This document shows positions 11,301-23,695 of a stretch of DNA of 64,000 nt, one piece after another. How positions within the stretch are numbered: the stretch's first letter is position 1; every line of letters starts with the position of its first letter. Where the stretch lies: the NCBI GenBank assembly GCA_954871525.1, contig OX940868.1, positions 10,840,056 to 10,904,055 on the forward strand, in the 5' to 3' direction. The translations under genes and the position numbers were made by a program. The stretch comes from Parietaria judaica. Lineage: Eukaryota > Streptophyta > Magnoliopsida > Rosales > Urticaceae. The notes under the pieces are model-generated. The model saw nothing but the letters and a program-made list of their open reading frames with translations. It was not told the DNA's origin and made no database searches.

Positions 11301-14300
11301 TGATCAAAACTATAACGGGAATTCCTCAGCAAAACGGAGTAGCAGAGCGGATGAATCAGACGCTGAATGAGCGTGCAAGAAGCATGAGTCTTCCCTCTGG
11401 GCTACCGAAGATGTTTTGGGCTGATGCGGTTAACATTGCGGTGTATCTGATCAACCGAGGACCGTCCGTTCCTTTGAATTTCAGAATCCCGAAAGAAGTT
11501 TGGAGAGGGAAAGATGTAAACCTTTCTTTCTTAAAAGTATTTGGTTGCTTGTCTTTTGTTCATATCGATGCTGCTTCTAGAAGTAAACTTGATGCAAAAT
11601 CTAAGAAGTGCTATTTTATTGGCTATGGTGATTCCGAGTTTGGTTATCGTTTTTGGGACGACCAAAACCGGAAGATCATTCGAAGCAGGGACGTCATCTT
11701 CAATAAACAAGTGCTGTACAAGGACAGGCAGCGAGAGATCCCAGAAAAGAGTCAGTTTGAGAACGAAAAATCAGCAGTGGTTTACTTGAGAGAGATTCCG
11801 ACACACGAGCCAGAGCAGGATGCTTTCAGATAAGAGGAACTAGAGGCTCAAGAAGAAGTCATTCAAGATAGTGACAAAGATGTTGATGAAAACATTGACT
11901 CCCCCTAGTCAACAGGCAATGGTCACCGAGTTACGCCGATCTTCCCGAGTCAGAAAGCCAAATCTGAAGTTCTCACTGACACTCAACTACATTTTGCCCA
12001 CCGAAAGAAGAGAGCCCGAGTGCTATATAATGAAGCAAAGCATGTCGATGAATCGAGCAATTGGGAGTTGGCGATGAAAGATGAGATGGATTCATTGTTG
12101 TCAAATCAAACGTGGGAGCTAGCTGAGCTTCCGGTAGACAAGAAAGCGTTGAACATAAAATGGGTCTACGGGATAAAGGAAGAGCACGACGGAAGCAAGC
12201 GCTACGAAGCGCGGCTGTTCGTTAAGGGTTTTCAACAGAAGGAAGACATAGACTACACATAGATTTTCTCTCAGTTGTTAGGCACGTGACTATCCGAACA
12301 GTTCTTGGGCTAGTTGCAAAGGAAGATCTACACCTTTAGCAGATGGACGTGAAAACTGCGTTTCTTCACGGGGAGTTAGAAGAAGAGATCAACATGAGGC
12401 AACCAGAGGGCTATGAGGCCAGAGGCAAAAAGAAGATGGGATGGAAGCTCAAAAAGAGCTTGTACGGCTTGAAGCAAGCTCGGAGACAGTGGTACAATAA
12501 GTTTGACAGCTTCATGCAGAAAGCCGAGTTCGCAATGAGCGAGAGGGATCACTGTTGCTACTTCAAGAGACTTCGAAACTCGTAATTGATTCTTCTACTC
12601 TATGTCGAAGACCTGCTCATTGTGGGAGCAGATCTTCAGGAGATTCAGAAGTTGAAGATGAGATTGTCAAAAGAGTTTGCGATGAAGGAGCTTGGCGACG
12701 CGAAGCAAATTATCGGGATGAGGATTAAGCGATGCAAGGAAGGTCTGGAATTCTCCCAGGAAGAATACACGAAGAAGGTAATTAAGAGGTTCAACATGGA
12801 AGATGCCAAACATGTCAGAACTCCCTTGGGCAGCCACTTTCGGGTGTCTAGAAGCGACTCACCAACGACCGGGGAGGAGAGAGAACACATGGACAAGGTT
12901 CCTTACTCTTCAGCTATCGGAAGTCTAATGTACGCGATGGTATGCACGAGACCTGACATTGCACTTGCAATGGGAGTTGTGAGCAGGTTTATGAGTGATC
13001 TGGGAAAGCAACATTGGGAAGCTGTGAAGTGGATACTAAGGTATCTTAAAGGAAGCTCAAGTTCAGTGTTGTTCTTTCAGAAGTCAGATTCAGGGCTGCA
13101 AGGGTTTATTGACGCAGACAACGGTGGGGACATCAATAGAAGAAAGAGCACGTCTGGGTATGTCTACACATTCGGGGGCACTGCAGTCAGTTGGATCTCA
13201 AAGCTGCAGAAGGTTGTTGCTCTTTCCAATTGCGAGGATGAGTACGTGATCGTGACCGAGGCTACACAGGAGATGATTTGGCTTCAGTATTTTCTACGAG
13301 AGCTGGACCAGAATAATAAAGGCAGTTTTCTTTACTATGACAGCCAGAGCGCCATTCACTTGGCAAAGAACCCGGCCTACCATGCTAGGAAGAAGTTGAT
13401 GCTCGAGAAGATCGCGGGAAGTCAGAATCGTGCGGACATATTTACGAAGGCCGTGCCGTATGAGAAACTTAAGTTGTGTGCAACTTCAGTTGGGCTCCTT
13501 GAGTAAGAAGTTGAGCCACCGCTTGTAAAGCTTGAAGACAGGTGATAGAGATTAGTCTTCAAGTGGGAGATTGTTGAGTGTGAAGCCTAATCTACACGGA
13601 AGCGCTACCACCCGACGCAGAGCAGTCAAGCTGTATTTCGCATTATGTAGTGAGGGTATTTTAGACTTTTCACATGGGTTATTTTCCCTAGATTTATTTT
13701 TCGCATATAAGGCTTGTAGCCATCATCAGTGCGTTTCGTAGCACAAACTAAGAGAGGCGATATTGAGGGTGTAAATAGAAACTCCGATTGAGAGATTTAT
13801 AGTGGATCGAGATTTACAAGCGGCAAGTGGACGTACCTCCTACACTGGGAGCGAACCACTAAAATTCTGATGTCGATTTCAATTCCGTTTTATCGCTTTA
13901 TTTGTTTTCTGATTTGGAAATTAGGACAAAATTCCTAACAATAGCTAGGCTACGATTTATTTATGGACCATTGGAGCCCGATAATGACGGACTCCAAATG
14001 GTCGTTGGTCCGGCGCTCGGTTATTTCATAATATATAGTCCAACTTTGTTGATATAAACATTTATAACGAATTTTTTAACTAATTTCTTATGAAAGTTTA
14101 TGATATTATAAAAAAGTAATTTTATGAAGAGTATGATGTCATAAACTGTCATTAAATATCAATTTTAAATTATTGAGCTTGAAAGAATAACAAAAAAAGA
14201 GATAGTGACAAATAATAGAATAGTTTTGAGGTTCAGAAGAAAGCTTCGGATTCAATCTCATGGTAAAATAACTTGCATTGTTGCTTATATTTGTACATAA

Positions 14301-14989
14301 AATGAATTAAAATTGACCCTAATTTTCATTTGTATGTTTTATTTAAGGTCCAACTCCTAAATAATGGATGAAGTATATTAGGGGTGTGCATTTTAAACTC
14401 AATACGATGGCCTAACCCAATCCGTTAAAGGACCGACTTCAATCTAACTCGCCCAATCTAATCCGCTCAAAATTGAGTCAGATCGGCCCGGACCCTACTA
14501 TTATTCGGGTCGGATCGGATTGGGTCCAAAACCTTGGGTCGGATTGGGGTCTCCAACCCGATCAATATAATAAATATATATTTCATATTAATTTTTATTC
14601 AAATAGTTCAATCTTTAGTCTTTTAAAAAATTTCATTTTCAATTTTATTTACATTCAAAGACCGTTCAATCTCTTATTTTCATGTTTTACATTGTTTTAT
14701 GTATGTTTATTTGATAAATTTTTTAGGGTATTTTTACTTGAATTTTGAACTACATTGGTGCATTTTTTTTTCATATTATATTTTGTTACATAAGATTAAA
14801 TTTTAATTAATCGAGCCATGGCGACCCAAACCAACCCAACCCAATTTTTTATCGGGTCGGTTAGGTTCGCGCATTTAAAGTTTTTGGGTCGGATCAGGCC
14901 TTTTTTTGGAACCCAAAGTTATCGAGTGTGGTCCATAAAAAGTTTCGGGGCGGCCCAACCCAACCCAACCCAACCCAACCCATGCTCAC

Positions 14990-15034
<45 letters not shown>

Positions 15035-17509
15035 ACAATGCCAATTTTATATAAAAAAAAAACTTTATAAATTAACAAGACAAACAATATAAGTGTAATG
15101 TGTATATATTATAGACAATAATAAATAACAAAATTACGATGGCAAATTAGCAATTAAACCGCAAATGCATATTTATATATCAAAAGAAATTTGTTTGGGC
15201 CCCTACGCATAAATCCTACTTCTGCCACTACTGTTAAATACTAAAGTTTTAACTTCTAATAAAAAATAGTATAAATTAAAAACCGAGAATTCTTATATTT
15301 ATATATACATATAATATTTATAGTGTTGATCTATTGCACAAGTATCGTGAAAAACTTGCACATGACATTTTAATCGGTTCTGTTTGTCCTTTATTAAAAA
15401 GAATGGATATTCTATTATAAGTCCATATTCGATAGACTGAGACGTCACTACTGACGTTTTCTTGAAAAAAAGCAGTGCTGTTTATTTTAACAAAGAAAAT
15501 CCACCTTCGTATTCATCACATTTCAACGTGGACAAATATTACAAGACCCCAAAGAAATTTTTAAGAATGTGATAGAAGCTCTGTCACATTTTTAGATAAA
15601 ATTAAAGAATAGCATTGTTTGAATTTTTATTAAGATTTATATTCTTTTAAAATAGTATTTTATGTCTTACACATAGAGTATTGAAAGTTATGTTTTTCTA
15701 ATAAAATCTTAAATAAGATTTTTAATAATTTATTTTCATATTTTGGAATATTTAGATATTTACTATATAAGTGTATACATATCCCTCGTATAAAACGATA
15801 CAGTAAAAGAATTAGTTCTATTTTATGATATTTATTCTTACCACTAATAATAGAATTTCAAATATACCACCACTCATCATCTAATTGGGATTTGGGATAA
15901 ATATCTATCCGAATAAGTATCCGCTTGGAGTGAATCTGATTCGGAACGTTTTTCATTTTTTTGCTTTGTGTTTATATTTTTAATTTCATTAAAATATTTA
16001 ATTATAATTTAAAAAATGATTGGTTAAAATTTTATGGCATGATTAAAAAATATATTTTATGACACTGTTTTTTAAAAAGAAAATGTAAACGGTGGCTGAT
16101 TTATTTTTTGAGAAAATTGATCTTTATCAAATACAAAAAAATTTAGTCTACTTTTTAATAAAACTTACTTAAATAATATTACTTTAAATAAATTTTGTTT
16201 TGTTGAGACAAATATCCCTTCTCCTTTAGGGGTTTGGCACAAAGTGCTATTTTCTTTTTCTTATTAAGGAGTGAAATGACGATTAGAAAAATAAAGCACA
16301 AATTGAAAATGATCTCTGTCTTATTTTTTTTGTTTTTATTTTTATATGCAAAGTAATGAAAGAATAAAATATTTTTAGAAACGATTATTTTTATTATATT
16401 GTTAAAATATTCTGGCAAAAATAGAAAACATTTTTGGAATGACTTCCAAGCAAGGTTATTATCTGATTACCTCCTCTCTTTTTTAGTGAAAAGAGACCAA
16501 GTTGATTTACGTATTTATAGAGTTATTACTTCTAATCATAAGTTTGATTTAGTGAAACGCAGTACAGTAAATTTTTTTATAAAGTTATAGAGTTTGAGTC
16601 GGAGAATTTTATTATTTTATCGAAAGAATTTTAATTAATTACTTGAGATCATAAAATTATTAAAATTATTTATTTTTATCGAGTATTAATTTAATACAGA
16701 TTCGACCAAAATCAGAAATCTTGTTGGCTGAATACTATTCTTACAGCATACTCCTAAAAATGGTGTAACTATTACAAAAATGTCTATACCTTCCTAAATC
16801 TCCCATATTTATAAAGAAATTAAAGCTTCTCATTCAAATTGATCTAATAGCTCATAAGAAAAGACAAGAAAGAAAAACTAAGTGTAGGTGGATTGATGCG
16901 ACGTACCTTTATCTTCTCAGCCTCGGGAGATAGAATACCGTCATTTGCCGCAAAAAATTCCTCCGGCGACCGCAAGACAACGTCGTTTTCCCTGCAAAAG
17001 GGCAGCCAGTGCGCGGCAAACTTGGCGGCTTCGAAGAAAGCGAAGAGCGTGAGAGTGGACCCGCCATCGTCGGATACGTAAACTGATATCTTCCCCGGCG
17101 GATAGTCGTAAGCCATCACCGAGAGGCTGGTATTAACCACCTTCATCGGCGGCTCCATGTAAGGATCGGCCGTACAAACGAACACGTCCATTGCCGGGAA
17201 CTGATCGTCGTTATCCGCTTCTCTTGCCGCCTTTTTTACGAGCTCCGGATACTCGTGCCGGCGGAGAGGGCGCATGCGGAAGGACTGCGCAAGGGCCCAC
17301 ATGAAGGCAAGGAAGAGATCCGCAACGAGGAGAGGGAAAGAAAGAAAGAGAAGGTTTAGACTGTTTCCGCGACGGAACAGTGTAATCAGGATTACAATAT
17401 GGCGGTAACATAGGGTTAGGAGAGCGGAGGAGTAGACGAAAGCGAAGACGCGGTTGGGCACGGCGAGGCGGGAGACCTCGGCCGCGTGGAGAGGAGGGGT
17501 TTTTTCCAT
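6229..17509 (-). CDS. CSLG: Cellulose synthase-like protein G (family 2 glycosyltransferase), six exons
   Basis: Exons (minus strand, in order): 17509-16907, 8944-8795, 8703-8578, 8075-7632, 7405-7058, 6777-6229. Every intron has GT-AG ends, and the joined frame is open for 739 residues, the normal CSL length. Visible parts: two membrane helices at about residues 22-44 and 52-75; the catalytic D,D,D,QxxRW set as DDG (147-149), DCD (310-312), ED (451-452) and QTKRW (490-494); and several C-terminal helices encoded by exon 6. Motifs such as MRPLRRHEYPE, FVCTADPYMEPPM and SREKS..SHHFKAGALN point to the CSLG clade. CSL enzymes are integral membrane UDP-sugar transferases of the Golgi or ER; some CSLG-type enzymes glucuronosylate triterpenoid saponins, but the substrate here is unknown. 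Intron 1 is about 8 kb and contains a dead copia element (9138-13940). No exon is damaged, so the gene is probably functional if the intron is spliced. Confidence 0.93.
8303..8343. repeat. (TA)n(TG)n microsatellite in CSLG intron 3
   Basis: An alternating TA run passes into TG dinucleotides in the intron between CSLG exons 3 and 4. It is a candidate polymorphic marker with no coding role. Confidence 0.9.
9138..9508 (+). repeat. Copia 5' LTR
   Basis: This 371-bp LTR ends in TCCTAACA and is homologous throughout to 13572-13940. The first base is changed (ggttaagcg against tgttgagtg). The primer binding site TGGTATCAGAGT follows at 9511-9522. Confidence 0.9.
9511..9522 (+). other. Copia primer binding site (tRNA-iMet type)
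   Basis: TGGTATCAGAGT matches the common plant copia primer binding site complementary to the 3' end of initiator tRNA-Met. It lies two bases after the 5' LTR. Confidence 0.85.
9553..10340 (+). pseudogene. Copia gag with zinc knuckle, interrupted
   Basis: From the ATG at 9553, a gag of the UBN2/copia type begins MAGDEGFVHGIGNFDG and includes the conserved W.M.I.DYLY and LPSSWEPMR-type positions. It stops at a TGA at 10084-10086 where a CGA arginine codon would be expected, which looks like a CpG transition. The same frame resumes and encodes a CCHC zinc knuckle, CWNCGKTSHMKKNC (about 10237-10278), then ends near 10339, where pol continues in another frame. It encodes the capsid/nucleocapsid part of the element and is non-functional as it stands. 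Confidence 0.85.
10341..13506 (+). pseudogene. Copia pol (protease, integrase, RT, RNase H), broken
   Basis: Domain order is protease, GAG-pre-integrase, integrase, RT, RNase H, as in Ty1/copia. The protease site reads WVLDSEVSFH where WVLDSGASFH is usual, so the DSG motif is altered. In-frame stops occur at about 10850 and 11246, between the second and third catalytic positions of integrase; the third position, QQNGVAERMNQT, is present. More stops occur at about 11831-11907 and 12260, with a frame change before 12343. The RT box reads YVEDLL instead of YVDDLL, and the RNase H motif ALSTTEAEY-type reads ALSNCEDEY. A short piece is missing after the YHAR.K segment near the end. All lesions are consistent with long neutral decay. 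Confidence 0.88.
13572..13940 (+). repeat. Copia 3' LTR
   Basis: This 369-bp LTR starts TGTTGAGTG and ends TCCTAACA. It is preceded by the purine-rich aagtgggaga and followed by the flanking 5-mer atagc. Confidence 0.9.
14381..14991. mobile_element. Possible hAT-like short TIR element in CSLG intron 1
   Basis: The left end ggggtgtgcat and the reverse complement of the right end (gggtgagcat) form a short imperfect terminal inverted repeat typical of hAT-type MITEs. The inner sequence has repeated gggtcgg or cccaaccc motifs near both ends. TA-rich flanks prevent a clear 8-bp target duplication. No transposase is present. Confidence 0.45.
14992..15030. repeat. (AT)n microsatellite
   Basis: An uninterrupted AT dinucleotide run of about 39 bp lies next to the right end of the hAT-like element, inside CSLG intron 1. 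The rest of the intron up to 16906 is AT-rich with no recognisable gene. Confidence 0.9.
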
Positions 17510-17579
17510 GTCCAGAGTTGTGTAGTGTATGGTAGAGAGTGAGGTCTCGTTTTGTATATCCTCACCTCATCATCCATTA

Positions 17580-17586
17580 TTTTATA
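17580..17586 (-). promoter_or_regulatory. TATA box of CSLG
   Basis: The minus strand reads TATAAAA about 70 bp upstream of the CSLG start codon (17509), the right distance for a plant core promoter with a short 5' UTR. An ATTGG (inverted CCAAT) lies just upstream. Confidence 0.6.
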
Positions 17587-17982
17587 CATTGTCCAATAAT
17601 TTAATTTGACTTTAATGGACACCAGGTTGACGAAGCAAAGTTGAAATGAAACATTATGGTCAAATCAAATTAGCCACCAACAATAGATAAGGAACTTGAA
17701 TAATATGGACTATCGATAAATGATTGATGTTTTAATTATTTGTGAGTTGAAACATTTGAAAACTAATTATATGAACAAATAAAATTATTGAAATTCAAGG
17801 CATGTTTTTTTTCTTCTTCTAAAGAAAACACATAAAATATTGAGCTCAAATGTATGAGAGTTTAGACTTTAATAAAACTAGTTATATGAACAAAGAAAAT
17901 ACTAAAAATACAAGGCATGTTTTTCTATAAAAAAAAAAAAAAAAAACCACATAACATGAGCTCAAATATATAATAGTTTTTA

Positions 17983-18208
17983 GGGATAATAACGGCAAAA
18001 GTGGCCAAAGTTAGGTCAAGTGTGCAAATATGTGGCCAAACCGATTTAATATCGGCATAAGTAGCCAAAGTTTACCAAACCGTGGACAGTACAAATTCCA
18101 TCCATTTCATGTCAATGCCGTTAGCCACGTCATTTCCACAAGTGTTGAGCTTTGGCCACTTATTTGCACACTCAGCCTAACTTTAGCCACTTTTGCCGCT
18201 ATTATCCC
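17983..18208 (+). mobile_element. 226-bp MITE-like palindrome, left copy
   Basis: The ends gggataataacggcaaaag and cttttgccgctattatccc are terminal inverted repeats, and the trinucleotide tta flanks both sides, as expected for a PIF/Harbinger (Tourist-like) MITE. The arms share gtggccaaagttagg-type sequence. It has no coding capacity. Confidence 0.65.
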
Positions 18209-19032
18209 TTATTATTTACATTCCAAAGTATTTTTTAGGGTTTATCTAGATATTTTTTGTTATTTTTTTTCTTTTTCTTAAGATTTGACTAAAACTTTTT
18301 CCGAAAGAACTGATTCCATTTTTAAAATTTAGAACGCTGAATATCACTCTCAATTTTGAAAACATTAAAATGTGTTATCGGTTTCACATGTAATTTATGA
18401 TCATAGGATTTGATATAAAACCTCTTTATATTTAATTGTTAGGGACCATTATTTTATTTTACTAATATCATTATTTTTATGAAATTTTATTGTACCATGC
18501 TTTTATGGACTTAGTCATTTGAAATCACCACACATAACTTACGAAAAAAAAACCATTTTTGTTAACTTTGCGCAAAATGTAGGGGTTACTAGTGATTAGT
18601 TTAGCCTCTCCATGCTTGGAGGACTTACGCTCTGTTTGGTTCACCAGGGTACGGGATAGACAGTACTAACAAATTTTTGAGGTTCTCGGCCCTGTACAAA
18701 TTACCTGATCATGATTTCGGGGTCGAAATAGAAAAAATAAAAAGAAAACCATCTTACGAAACAAGAAATAGAACAAGAATGTATCAGTAATTTTCACTAA
18801 TCTCAAAACCCAAATCAAATCATTGATGCTACTGTTAAATTTTTTATTTTTTTAAAACTATGGTATCTTGGTATGCCAAACTATTAACCACGAAGCCTTG
18901 GCATTACAGACCGAAAGACTACTCCGTCCAGTAAAATTTCATTTAAATTAATAATCTCAATAAAATAATATTACTAAGTCTCGATTTAGTCCCGGCTCTT
19001 ACTAACAATGAGGCCAAAATTATTAACGAGAT

Positions 19033-19772
19033 TGTTATGGGTATTTTTCGAAGCCTAGAAAAATTAAGGCCCAGCCCCAAAAAAACATGCCCAAAAGGCT
19101 TAAAAGACTAAAAAAGTTCACATAGACGACCTGGGCCCACCGCAAAAAAGTCAGCGGGACTCGGCGCAAAAAGTCAAAGGGACTCGACTCAAAAAGTCAA
19201 CCCAAAAAGTCAACGGGACTCGGCCCGAATAAAGACAGTAAAAGTTTTGTTACTTTTACCACAAAAGAGCTTTAAATTAATTAAAAGCACCGCACACCGA
19301 GCACCGCGCACCGAGCACCGAGCACCGTGCACCGCGCAAGCAATATCATAATTGCTCAGGGGCCCATCAAAGTAATTATTAATTACTAAGAGGTCCCTGC
19401 ACCCTTCTATAAATAGAAGCTCATTTCAATCAAAACGGTAACTTCAACAACTCAGATCAACTCACAAAAAACGCTCTAAAGCGATAAAACCTATGTTTTC
19501 CATTCTCTTAAATATCCCGACTTAAATACCCGACTAATGTTGAGCGTCGGAGGTGGATACGGAGGCACCCCCTCCGTACCCCCTTAAAGTTCACGTTTAT
19601 GTTATTATTTCAGCAAGATATACGGAGACGGAATTCTGGAAGATATTTCCGGCTTATCAAGAAATACGAATCAAGCTTCAAGACCCCCTTTGACTGTCAA
19701 GAGGTCATTGGGCCCGGCCCAAAATCAAGACTTGGACCGCTTTAAGTGTTGATCCATTTTTCGGCATTAACA
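19033..19772 (+). repeat. 5' LTR of the non-autonomous element
   Basis: The LTR has TGTTATGGGTATTTTTCG...CGGCATTAACA ends. It contains tataaatagaagctc (about 19410), a probable core promoter, and repeated gcaccgc/gagcaccg and aaaaagtcaac motifs upstream of it. Confidence 0.92.
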
Positions 19773-20739
19773 TTTTGGCGCTAGAAGGAGGGGCTTCCGA
19801 CACGTTAAAACCTCGAGTCCCTACCAGCACGTTCAAGAGTCTCATACTCAGCCTCGATCGGGTCTCGGACATGACTTGTCAGTAAAATTGCCGCCCGCAG
19901 TCAAGTGCAAATCATCACACGTCTCAGACTCAAGTCATATGGTCGCACGCCGCCGCTCAAAAATAGAAGACCCGCAACAACCAGATCTATAGCGCCCTCC
20001 ATCAAAGTTAGCTCGTCGCCAGAGCGGTCAGCCTCGATCACCACCGCCGCCAAGTGGCGCTCAAATCGCATAAACAAGACAGTCCACCGAGGGAATCCAT
20101 CACCGCTGCCTGTCGCTTGCGGACACGAATCCGCTGTTGTCATACCGCAGCGCGGCGCGCCGCCTCACTCGCTACCGCCTCCCCGCCGACGAACGCCGTA
20201 GGCCCCACTGAGCACATGCTGAGCACCTCGCGCGGAACTCTCGGCGATGAAGACTCCTTGACGCCAAGAAGTTCGCGTGCCCAGATCTGGGTTGGAGAAG
20301 CCTCTGGCTCCTCCTAGTGGCGTCGACGACCCTCAGTCTGCACCGCTTCCTCTTGATTCGCGCATTCCATCGAGGAGAAAGCTCGATCGACGCCTCCAGC
20401 CAAACCAGCGAGCACCCAACGTCGCCGTTGGAATCGACTCCTCAGGACAAAAGCTCATGAATCTCTTGCTCGCCTATGAACACCGCGGTCATCACGACGA
20501 GATAGATCGTCGGTGAAACAACGGCAGCAAAAATGGGCAACGATGGATCTGAGGGAGGAAGAAGGAGGAGGCCTCCTGTGCGTGTTTTAGGAGAGAGAAA
20601 ACCAAAAAGAAAATAAAAATAAAAATAAATGAATAAAACCCATGTGCAAAGTACGTGGGTGACAAAAAAAAAGGAAAAGAAAAATAAATAAAAAGTACAT
20701 GTATTACGAAGAATCTGATGTATAAAGTGGGGCCTATCT

Positions 20740-21990
20740 CTCGCTACGAGAAACACGACGGTCAAAGTCCAAATTCCGAAAACAACGCTGAAGGCTCATC
20801 AGGGAAAATTGATTATCAAAGTCTGAATCTCGAAGACGACGCCAGAGGCTCATCAGGAAAAGACGACGGTCAAAGTCCAAATCCCGAAGACGATGCCAGA
20901 GGCTCATTAGAGAGAGATAACGGTCAAAGTCCAAATTACGACAACGACGCCAAAAGCTCATCGACAATACACAACCGTCAAAGTCCGAAACCTCGTCAAG
21001 GAAGAACGACGGCGAAAATTCTAAGTTTAAAGCTTAGAGACGAAGGCGAAGAATACGTTCAAGTAAGCAACGACCAAAGTTTGAAGTATAAAAACAACGT
21101 CGAACATGTCAGCCAAGCTATCAGATGACTCTCCACACAGCCCCGTCAAGTGCGCTGCCTAAAGTGATGGATCAAAGAATCCAGCTCAGAACCATCAAAC
21201 GTTAAGCGCTCAGATGTCACGGACGACAAAAGATACGCAACTAGAAAGAGCTTTATTTCTGCTGAAGGGGCTCGTCCCAAGACACCTCGGGATCAACACC
21301 ATCGTCAAAGACGAATACCCGAGGAAGGAAAATCTGGAATCAACGGACAAAGTCTAAAGCCCGAAGACGACGCCAAAGACTCATTAGGGAAAGACAACTG
21401 TTAAAGTCCGACGCCCGATGATGACGTCATAGGCTCATCAGGAGAAGACGCCGGTCATAGTCCAAATCCCGAAGACGACGATCAGAAGCTCGTCAGGGAG
21501 AAATGACGGTCAAAATCCGAAGCTCAAAGAAGACGCCAAAGGCTCAACAGGATAAAAGGAGCAAAGTATAAAGCCCGAAGACGACACCAAAGGCTCATCA
21601 GAGAAAGACGAGTGAAGTCCGAAGCTCGAAGACAACGTCAAAGGCTCATCAGGAAAACACGAAGTCTGAAGCCCGAAGACGATGCCAAAGGTTCAACAGG
21701 GTAAAACGAGCAAAGTCTAAAGCCCAAAGACGACGCTAAAGGCTCATCAGGGAAACACAAGTGAAGTCCAAAGCCCGAAGACAACGTCAAAGGCTCATCA
21801 GGGAAAGACGAAGTCTGAAGCCCGAAGACGATGCCAAAGGTTCAACAGAATGAAACGACGAGTGAAGTCGAAAACCTGGGTACGACTCAAAAGGCTCACC
21901 AGGAAAATCAACAGACAAAGTATAAAATATGACAATGGCGCCGAAGGCTCATCAAGACAAGACAACGACCAAAGTTGGAAGCTCGAAAAT
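20740..21990 (+). repeat. Minisatellite of about 48-51 bp units inside the LTR element
   Basis: A unit built around cccgaagacgacgcc...aggctcatcaggg recurs some 20 times with drift and indels. A partial open frame (20718-21128) encodes matching 16-17 residue repeats of the GQSPNPEDDARGSS kind, but later units shift frame, so a conserved protein is unlikely. Confidence 0.85.
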
Positions 21991-22494
21991 GATGCCGAAG
22001 GCTTGATCCGTTTACCACGACCATCAAAGCTCAACAACCTTGAAATTCTCACCAGCTGCACTAACGGCGTCCAAATTTTCATTGATCGTCTTAACAAATC
22101 TCAAGCTTTGCATTTATCGTCTCGACAGCCTAAAGCTTTGCATGGGCCGTCTCGACGACCTCAAGATTCATATCAGTCGTCTCAACGATCTTAAGCTTCG
22201 CCTCAGCCATCTGTACAACCTCAAGATTCGCCTCGATCACCTCAAAGACCTCGAGTTTCATCTCATTTGCATGGTCAAACTTAGAACCGCGAAGACGAAG
22301 CAAACAAGTGAAAATGAAATCAAAATCTGAACTGAAAGAAGACTTTCCAGATACAAAGCCGTGAAAGGTCGAATCTCGATCCCGCCGACTCAGGCAGCAA
22401 AGCCGAGAAAGGCCGAATCTCAATCCCCCCAACTCAGGCAGCAAAGCCGAGAATGGCCGGATCTAAATCCCACCTACTCTAGAAACAAAAATAA

Positions 22495-22985
22495 ACTGAG
22501 AAATAAGACGCTAAGGCGCAAAACTCGGTAAGACGCTACGGCGCGAAAGACTAGAAAGTAAGACGCAAAAGCGCAAAATCTGGCGAATACAAACCGAGAA
22601 ATAAGACGCTAAGGCGCGAAACTCGGTAAGACGATACGGCGTGAAAGACCAGAAAGTAAGACGCTAAGGCGCAAAGTCTGGCGAATACAAACCGAGAAAT
22701 AAGACGCTAAGGCGCGAAACTCGGTAAGACGCTACGGCGCGAAGGACCAGGAAATAAGACGCTAAGGCGCAAAATCTCGCAAAATACCGAGAAGTAAGAC
22801 GCTAAAAGCGCGACCGGAAAAATGATAAAGATAAGACGCCAAGGCGCAAAGGCCGGGAGGTTAATACATTTAGTCGCAAACTCCGACAAAAGACTAAAAC
22901 AACCTGTCTTCAAAAGTTCAAAATCATAAGACGCCCAGGCGCAAACACTGGCAGAAGCTCAAAACACAAAAGACGCCCCAGCCAG
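22495..22985 (+). repeat. Minisatellite with taagacgctaaggcgc core
   Basis: The 16-bp core taagacgctaaggcgc and variants (taagacgctacggcgc) recur about every 25-35 bp in a higher-order pattern with aaactcgg and ccagaaag spacers. It is non-coding. Confidence 0.85.
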
Positions 22986-23019
22986 ACCAAATTCCAAAAA
23001 GCTCTCACTTAAAAATATG

Positions 23020-23620
23020 GAAAGGTATCTCTCGGAACAGCACCCGTAAACGCGAAGCGGAAGGTTATTCCAAAAGACACCAAACCTGCAAACGCAAATG
23101 TAGCTGAGGGGTTATCTCCCGAACGCCCCCGTAAAAACGGTAGGTGATTTCTGGGGAAATTCCTCGCGATCATAGACGTAAAAAGGTAAGGTGATCACAC
23201 GGAACAACCCTGTCAGCATACACGGAGTGTTACTCCTTAGGACACCCCCACATATCTTTTGAAAGCGCTACCTCGGAAACAGAAAGACAAAAATAAATTT
23301 CTCGTCAGATAAAATCTCCCAAGTTGTTATTAATGAAAAAGCTTCCAAGCTGGCTGTCATCTCTAAAATATGTATCAAAGGTTATCTCTTAGGAAAACAG
23401 ATGTGATCGTTTAAGGCAAGTTATTTCAAAAGACGCCAAACCCACACACGTAAACGTAGATGGAAGGTTATCTCTCGAACGCCCCCGTAACCTACGGTAG
23501 GTGATCTCTGGAGAAACCCCCACAATCGTAAAACGTAAAACGGTAAGGTATCTTGTGGAATACCCCCATAAACGTAAAACAGAATGTTATCCCTAGAGAC
23601 GCCTCTATATACAAAAAGCG
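23020..23620 (+). repeat. Degenerate repeat block with ggttatctc / acgcccccgtaa motifs
   Basis: Segments containing ggttatctc, aacgcccccgtaa and gtaggtgatctctgg recur (for example at about 23107-23155 and 23466-23515), giving a diverged duplication of about 350 bp. It lies just before the polypurine tract. Confidence 0.7.
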
Positions 23621-23695
23621 CAGATTGCAAAATCCCGCAACTTAAGAGAAATAGTTTTTCGCAAGGCAAATCCATACAAAAAACTCGGGGGTTAA

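Larger units (their letters stand above)
9138..13940 (+). mobile_element. Ty1/copia LTR retrotransposon, decayed, inside CSLG intron 1
   Basis: The element has two LTRs (9138-9508 and 13572-13940), an iMet-type primer binding site (9511-9522), gag, protease, integrase, RT and RNase H in copia order, and a purine-rich tract just before the 3' LTR. The flanking 5-mers are atacc (left) and atagc (right), a target duplication with one mismatch. The LTRs differ at many positions and the 5' LTR begins GG instead of TG, so the insertion is not recent. It lies in the opposite orientation to the host gene. Stops and frame changes in gag and pol mean it cannot move by itself. Confidence 0.93.

Noticed and set aside
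14940..14992. Telomere-like cccaaccc repeats
   Set aside because: The unit is CCCAA, not the plant telomere unit CCCTAAA, and similar words occur at the other end of the hAT-like element.
6229..17509. CSLG as a pseudogene because of the copia insertion
   Set aside because: The insertion is wholly within intron 1, splice sites are canonical, and the catalytic residues and frame are complete.
20740..22985. Regular repeats that could suggest a CRISPR array or a repeat protein gene
   Set aside because: Units abut or drift in length without unique spacers of constant size, the setting is a plant LTR element, and the open frame is lost after a few units.
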